From Candidatus Marinamargulisbacteria bacterium SCGC AG-343-D04 (GTDB lineage Bacteria > Margulisbacteria > Marinamargulisbacteria > GCA-2716485 > GCA-002719695): a stretch of 19,721 nucleotides of DNA. The stretch covers positions 1-19,721 of the forward strand of contig QFBQ01000025.1 of NCBI GenBank assembly GCA_003265885.1. Reading direction: 5' to 3'. The position numbers and the translations under genes were made by a program. Position 1 is the stretch's first letter; each line of letters begins with the position of its first letter. Of the stretch, positions 15,937 to 19,721 are shown one piece after another. Under the pieces are notes generated by a model. The model made no database searches and was not told where the DNA came from. It saw nothing but the letters and a program-made list of their open reading frames with translations.

Positions 15937-17092
15937 GAAAAGTCTCCATATCTTTATCTCCTCTACCCGAAACGCACAAGGCGATGATATCTCCTTTTTT
16001 AAAGAGATTCTTTTTAGAAAGAACCGCAAAAGCATGTGCCGTTTCTAACGCGGGGATAATCCCTTCACACTTCGAGACTATCGAGCAAGCAGACAAAGCC
16101 TCTTTATCTGTCACGGCCTGTACCTTTAATCGATCTATGGATTTCAAATAACTTAACTCTGGTCCTACTCCAGGGTAATCTAGCCCCGCTGATATAGAAT
16201 GAGCTATCTCAATTTGACCGTCATTATTTTGCAATAAATTATTCAAGGATCCATGCAAGACTCCAGGTCTTCCTTTTGTTAACGATGCTGCATGCTTTTT
16301 GTTTAGTCCCTCTCCTGCTGCTTCTACTCCTAATAATGTCACATCCTTTTCATCGATAAACTCATAAAACATCCCTATGGCATTCGATCCGCCTCCAATA
16401 CAGGCTATTACATGATGTGGCAAACGCCCTTCCTTTTCCAACATCTGCTTTTTGGCTTCTTTTCCAATCACACGTTGAAAATCTCGAACTATCATGGGAT
16501 ATGGATGAGGGCCTAGCGCTGATCCAATAATATAATGCGTATGCTCTACATTCTTCATCCAATCTCTAATCGCCTCAGTCGTTGCATCTTTTAATGTTTT
16601 GGAACCCGAATTCACTGAAAAAACCTGAGCTCCAAGCAATTTCATCCTATAAACATTCAATGCTTGTCTTTGGATATCTTCTGCTCCCATGTATATGTCA
16701 CACGGCATTCCCATCAATGCACAAACGGTTGCGGTCGCAACTCCATGCTGTCCAGCTCCAGTTTCTGCGATAATTCGTTTTTTACCCATCTGCTTAGCCA
16801 ATAAAATTTGGCCCAAGGTATTATTTATTTTGTGAGCACCAGTATGATTGAGATCCTCACGTTTCAAATAAATGCTATACCCATATTTTTCCGATAATCT
16901 ACTTGCATAAAATAAAGGACTTGGTCTTCCTACATACTCTGCTAATAACTCACTTAACTCCATTTTAAATGAGGGGTCTTGTTTAACCTTCTGATAACAT
17001 ACCTCTAGTTCATGCAAAGCAGGCATTAAGGTATCTGGAACAAAGGACCCCCCAAATTCTCCAAAAAACCCATTTCTGTCCGGCTTAGTCAT
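15923..17092 (-). CDS. trpB: Tryptophan synthase beta chain (right copy)
   Basis: This is identical to the 389-residue TrpB at 2631-3800, with PLP lysine K88, E110 and the GGGSN loop intact. The bases I compared directly over the first 90 nucleotides match without even a synonymous change. It overlaps the intact patatin-like gene upstream by 8 bases and trpA downstream by 14 bases. With trpA it would form the tryptophan synthase complex; the rest of the tryptophan pathway is not visible in the window. Confidence 0.95.
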   Translation of the reverse strand: MTKPDRNGFFGEFGGSFVPDTLMPALHELEVCYQKVKQDPSFKMELSELLAEYVGRPSPLFYASRLSEKYGYSIYLKREDLNHTGAHKINNTLGQILLAKQMGKKRIIAETGAGQHGVATATVCALMGMPCDIYMGAEDIQRQALNVYRMKLLGAQVFSVNSGSKTLKDATTEAIRDWMKNVEHTHYIIGSALGPHPYPMIVRDFQRVIGKEAKKQMLEKEGRLPHHVIACIGGGSNAIGMFYEFIDEKDVTLLGVEAAGEGLNKKHAASLTKGRPGVLHGSLNNLLQNNDGQIEIAHSISAGLDYPGVGPELSYLKSIDRLKVQAVTDKEALSACSIVSKCEGIIPALETAHAFAVLSKKNLFKKGDIIALCVSGRGDKDMETFREHL

Positions 17093-17879
17093 TTATTAAT
17101 CTCTCCAGTTTTCGACGATTCTCTTTCACACAGTTATACCCACATTCTACCAGTTTATCCCGTGATTTTAAATCAACAGATCCAAAATATTCATGCAAAG
17201 GATTTAAAACAAAATCTAACTCTTTTGTTGCTAATTCACTGTTCACTCGTAATGCGCAATCTATCGATCGATCAATGATCGCATAAGCTGACCGTGGCAA
17301 CTGATCTAACTCTGTCTCTGGAATGGCATTACACCCAATAAGAACACTACAATGATGATTTCTTGGAACCGGCATATGGGCAGATACAGCCCCATCCACA
17401 TAATATTTATTTTTAATACAGGTCGGAGAAAAAATTCCAGGAATACTAGCACTTGCCCTTGCTGCTAACGCAATAGATACATCACTATTCTGAAAATACT
17501 CTCCTTTTCCTGTCAAAATATTTGTCGAGATAATCGTTAACGGAATCTCACAATCATTGAGAGTTTTCTTTCCTATAATCTTTTTTATATAGGTCTCAAT
17601 CGCTTCTGAAGAAAACATCCCCTGCCTAGACAACTTAAACTTAATAAAGTCAGTAATCGATACGTCCTTTAAATGTTTAGAAAGACTGTCTACAGATATC
17701 CCTGAGCAATATAACCCCCCAATAATTGCTCCCACACTTGACCCAAAAATATGACTAATTTCAAAGCCATATTCTTCAAACCCTTTTAGAACACCTAAAT
17801 GAGCAATACCTCGAGCAGCCCCCCCGCTTAACACTAAGCCCACTTTTTTAGGTCTTTTTTTAAAAAAAGAAAAAATCAC
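17085..17879 (-). CDS. Patatin-like phospholipase, intact copy
   Basis: This 264-residue protein is a single-domain patatin-like (RssA/PNPLA type) lipid acyl hydrolase. The oxyanion hole is GGAARG (19-24), the nucleophile is S48 in GSSVG, and the dyad aspartate is D162 in VDGAVS. There is no signal peptide; a basic N-terminal patch (KKRPKK, 7-12) precedes the domain. I use GTG 17877-17879 as start, 20 bases after the rpsA stop, because the family core begins at residue 13; no clear Shine-Dalgarno is visible. Substrate is unknown: family members hydrolyse phospholipids or lysophospholipids, and some are bacterial toxins, though the housekeeping neighbours do not suggest that. It overlaps trpB by 8 bases. 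The left-arm copy is frameshifted by one base. Confidence 0.88.
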   Translation of the reverse strand: MIFSFFKKRPKKVGLVLSGGAARGIAHLGVLKGFEEYGFEISHIFGSSVGAIIGGLYCSGISVDSLSKHLKDVSITDFIKFKLSRQGMFSSEAIETYIKKIIGKKTLNDCEIPLTIISTNILTGKGEYFQNSDVSIALAARASASIPGIFSPTCIKNKYYVDGAVSAHMPVPRNHHCSVLIGCNAIPETELDQLPRSAYAIIDRSIDCALRVNSELATKELDFVLNPLHEYFGSVDLKSRDKLVECGYNCVKENRRKLERLIND

Positions 17880-17899
17880 TTATTTAACTAAGATGATAA

Positions 17900-19348
17900 T
17901 TAAGCCTCGACTTCATTTTCTGTAGACTTAATACTCTCTTCCTCTTTTATGTCTTCAGTTTTATTACTTTCTTCTGCGACGTCTTCTGCTACGTCTTTAG
18001 CCACATCTTCTGATACGGCTTCTTCGGTCTCTTCTATTTTTTCTTCTTCTACAGCAGCTTTAGTCTCTGCATTTTCTTTAGACTCTGTTTCACTTTCAAC
18101 ATTCTTCAATGTTAATCCAATCTTTTGTTCTTCAGAAATTAATTTAATTATTTTAGCCTTTACTTCTTGTCCGACTTTTACCACATCTTCAACTTTTTCT
18201 ATATGCTCATGAGACAGTTCAGAAATATGAATTAACCCTTCTAAACTTCCTTCAAACCGAATAAAGGCACCAAACGCTGTCACACGTGTCACTTTACCTT
18301 CGACAACTGTACCTACTTCATATTTGCTGCTTATTTCGACCCACGGATCTGGTTGCAATTGCTTCATTCCTAAAGAAATTTTCCTATTTTCTTTATCTAC
18401 ACCTAAAATAAATACATTCACGTCTTGTCCTACTTCTACAAACTCTGACGGATGATTAACTCGTGCCCACGATAGCTCAGATATATGTACTAACCCCTCA
18501 ATCCCGCCTAAATCTACAAATGCTCCAAAGTCCTTAACACTCGTTACCTTACCTGATCTTGTTTGACCAACTTCAAGCTCACTTAGTATTTTTCGTGTAT
18601 CCTGTCTAGAACTTTGCTGACTCGCCTTATGAGAAAAAATAACTTTTTTTCTGCGTCTGTCGACTTGTAAAACCGCCACTTCTATCGCTTGATTAATAAA
18701 ACTATCTAATTCATCATCTTTTTCTTTTAAAACTTGTGATGCCGGAATAAACCCCTTAATAGATTTATAAGACGCTACAAGGCCTCCTTGAACTTTAGAA
18801 TTCACAGAAACCAATACCGTCCCTCGATCTTTAGATGTTTCAATCAACGTATCCCACGTTTCTTCAATTTGAGCTTTCTTTCGTGATAATAACGCGTATC
18901 CTTCTTTTGTCTCTAATTTTTCAATTAAAAAATCTACAACTTGTCCTGGCTCTAATTTTTCAGTACGATTTTCATCGTCTATACCCAACTCAGAATTATA
19001 CACAAACCCATCTGATTTAAATTTAAAATCAACTAAAACCCCGCCCTTTTCAACAGATCTTACTGTTCCTTTTATAACATCATTTTCTTCGTATTCAAAA
19101 ATTTCAGATGACTCTTCATCTAAAAAACGTTCTAATTCTGATCTTCCAGCATCATCTTCAGCTTTCTTCTCTTCTTTTACTTCCTCTTTTGCGCCTTCTT
19201 TAGCCTTCTTTTGTTCAGAATCCTTAAACAACTCTTTTTCAAAATCAGATATTTCTCCAATTTTTGTTGCTTTAAGTGTTTCATTTTCTTCATTCACATT
19301 TTCCTGGAATGATTCAACAGTTTCCCCTAATTTTGTTCCTTCCGACAT
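17900..19348 (-). CDS. rpsA: 30S ribosomal protein S1 (right copy)
   Basis: This is identical over all 482 residues to the S1 protein at 374-1822, including the fast-evolving acidic flanks and the V-A-[ED]-D repeats, which true paralogues would rarely keep unchanged. Four S1 repeats span residues 88-415. The AGGAGG ribosome binding site lies at 19357-19362 on the - strand, 8 bases before the ATG. It leads the patatin-trpB-trpA-ispD cluster in this arm. A second rpsA with exact identity is best read as the same locus assembled twice. Confidence 0.94.
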   Translation of the reverse strand: MSEGTKLGETVESFQENVNEENETLKATKIGEISDFEKELFKDSEQKKAKEGAKEEVKEEKKAEDDAGRSELERFLDEESSEIFEYEENDVIKGTVRSVEKGGVLVDFKFKSDGFVYNSELGIDDENRTEKLEPGQVVDFLIEKLETKEGYALLSRKKAQIEETWDTLIETSKDRGTVLVSVNSKVQGGLVASYKSIKGFIPASQVLKEKDDELDSFINQAIEVAVLQVDRRRKKVIFSHKASQQSSRQDTRKILSELEVGQTRSGKVTSVKDFGAFVDLGGIEGLVHISELSWARVNHPSEFVEVGQDVNVFILGVDKENRKISLGMKQLQPDPWVEISSKYEVGTVVEGKVTRVTAFGAFIRFEGSLEGLIHISELSHEHIEKVEDVVKVGQEVKAKIIKLISEEQKIGLTLKNVESETESKENAETKAAVEEEKIEETEEAVSEDVAKDVAEDVAEESNKTEDIKEEESIKSTENEVEA

Positions 19349-19565
19349 CTTATAAACCTCCTCTAAAATACAATAAAATTGTTAATTAAGTATTATTGAC
19401 ACTAAAATAAAAAGTAAAACATTTTTTTATTTTCTATTACATTATCAAAAATGCTGAGGTTTAGGATACAGGAAAATCTAAAAATGTTAAAGATCAGCAA
19501 TCCTTTTACTGGGGTTTTATTCTCTTTTTTTCTTAAAAAAAACAGCTAATGTCCTATTTTTTTAC
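19349..19565 (-). promoter_or_regulatory. rpsA leader, right copy
   Basis: This is the exact mirror of 157-373. It holds the AGGAGG site, the tentative AT-rich promoter around 19390-19418, and the weak A/U terminator-like hairpin at 19536-19563. No gene is seen in these 217 bases. Confidence 0.35.
19536..19563 (-). terminator. Possible intrinsic terminator, right copy
   Basis: Mirror of the weak A-U hairpin at 159-186, positioned just after the stop codon of the terminal partial gene and before rpsA on the - strand. Confidence 0.38.
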
Positions 19566-19721
19566 TTAGCGGCCTTCTTCCATTATTTCTTCATAATAGT
19601 CTATGATATCGTCCACATATTTTTCTGTTTTATCATCTACCCCTGTCGTTTTCACAGCTGTAAATCCTTTATAATAAGACGCTAGAGCCAATTTAACCTT
19701 GGACTCTTCTTCCGATTTATG
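19566..19721 (-). CDS. C-terminal end of an unidentified protein, right copy (truncated by window edge)
   Basis: This is the same 51-residue acidic, Tyr-rich C-terminus as at 1-156, read on the - strand and cut at exactly the same codon position by the other end of the window. The family is unrecognised. The identical cut point is more telling than the gene itself: two independent genomic copies would not be expected to end at the same base in an assembly. Confidence 0.58.
   Translation of the reverse strand, partial: HKSEEESKVKLALASYYKGFTAVKTTGVDDKTEKYVDDIIDYYEEIMEEGR

Larger units (their letters stand above)
13311..19721. repeat. Right arm of the 6.4-kb inverted repeat
   Basis: This is the reverse complement of 6412 down to 1, one base shorter than the left arm because it lacks the extra C at 1896-1897. 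It ends at exactly the base that pairs with base 1. Its inner boundary cuts rpoN and abuts a truncated lpxB-like gene, so this arm's inner side is the non-native one. Confidence 0.98.

Noticed and set aside
1..19721. Inverted repeat as a composite transposon, integron or phage structure
   Set aside because: No transposase, recombinase, terminal inverted repeats or target-site duplication is visible, and the arms carry only core genes.
1..19721. Inverted arms as a natural telomere, hairpin-ended chromosome or organelle-like repeat
   Set aside because: The inner boundary cuts rpoN and an lpxB-like gene at a likely microhomology and both outer ends stop at the same base, which fits an amplification or assembly chimera better. 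It is kept only as an alternative in the first finding.

Overview
The window is AT-rich bacterial housekeeping sequence folded into one very large inverted repeat. Bases 1-6412 reappear in reverse complement at 13311-19721. All proteins encoded in both arms are identical except one. The only length difference I can find is one extra C near 1896-1897, in the left copy of a patatin-like gene. A single-copy segment (6413-13310) lies between the arms, and the repeat runs exactly to both ends of the window: base 1 pairs with base 19721.

Left arm, + strand: the 3' end of an unrecognised gene, then rpsA (ribosomal protein S1), a frameshifted patatin-like gene, trpB, trpA and ispD, with short gaps or overlaps. 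Convergent to these on the - strand are infA and rpoN (sigma-54). The single-copy part continues the - strand cluster. In transcription order it reads mutL, topA, a 36-codon membrane ORF not normally called, panC, tsaD, rpoN, then infA. Divergent from mutL is the first ~18 codons of what looks like lpxB (lipid A disaccharide synthase). At 13311 that gene stops abruptly and the sequence becomes codon 184 onward of rpoN. The right arm then repeats infA, ispD, trpA, trpB, the patatin-like gene (intact here), rpsA and the terminal partial gene in mirror orientation.

Sigma-54, the MEP-pathway enzyme IspD, an LpxB-like start, and MutL with an intact endonuclease motif point to a diderm bacterium. 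TopA lacks the SWIB fusion typical of Chlamydia and has no Cys zinc fingers. I cannot assign a phylum; an uncultured lineage known from single-cell or metagenome assembly would fit. The genes cover translation (S1, IF-1, TsaD), DNA topology and repair (TopA, MutL), alternative sigma-factor transcription (RpoN), the last step of tryptophan synthesis (TrpBA), and isoprenoid and pantothenate synthesis (IspD, PanC).

The best reading of the architecture is an inverted chimera made during DNA amplification or assembly. The junction cuts two genes, a probable 7-base microhomology sits at it, and both contig ends stop at the same base. I found no new defence, mobile or secretion system. The most interesting real biology is the 36-residue YbbR/CdaR-like single-helix protein coupled between topA and panC.
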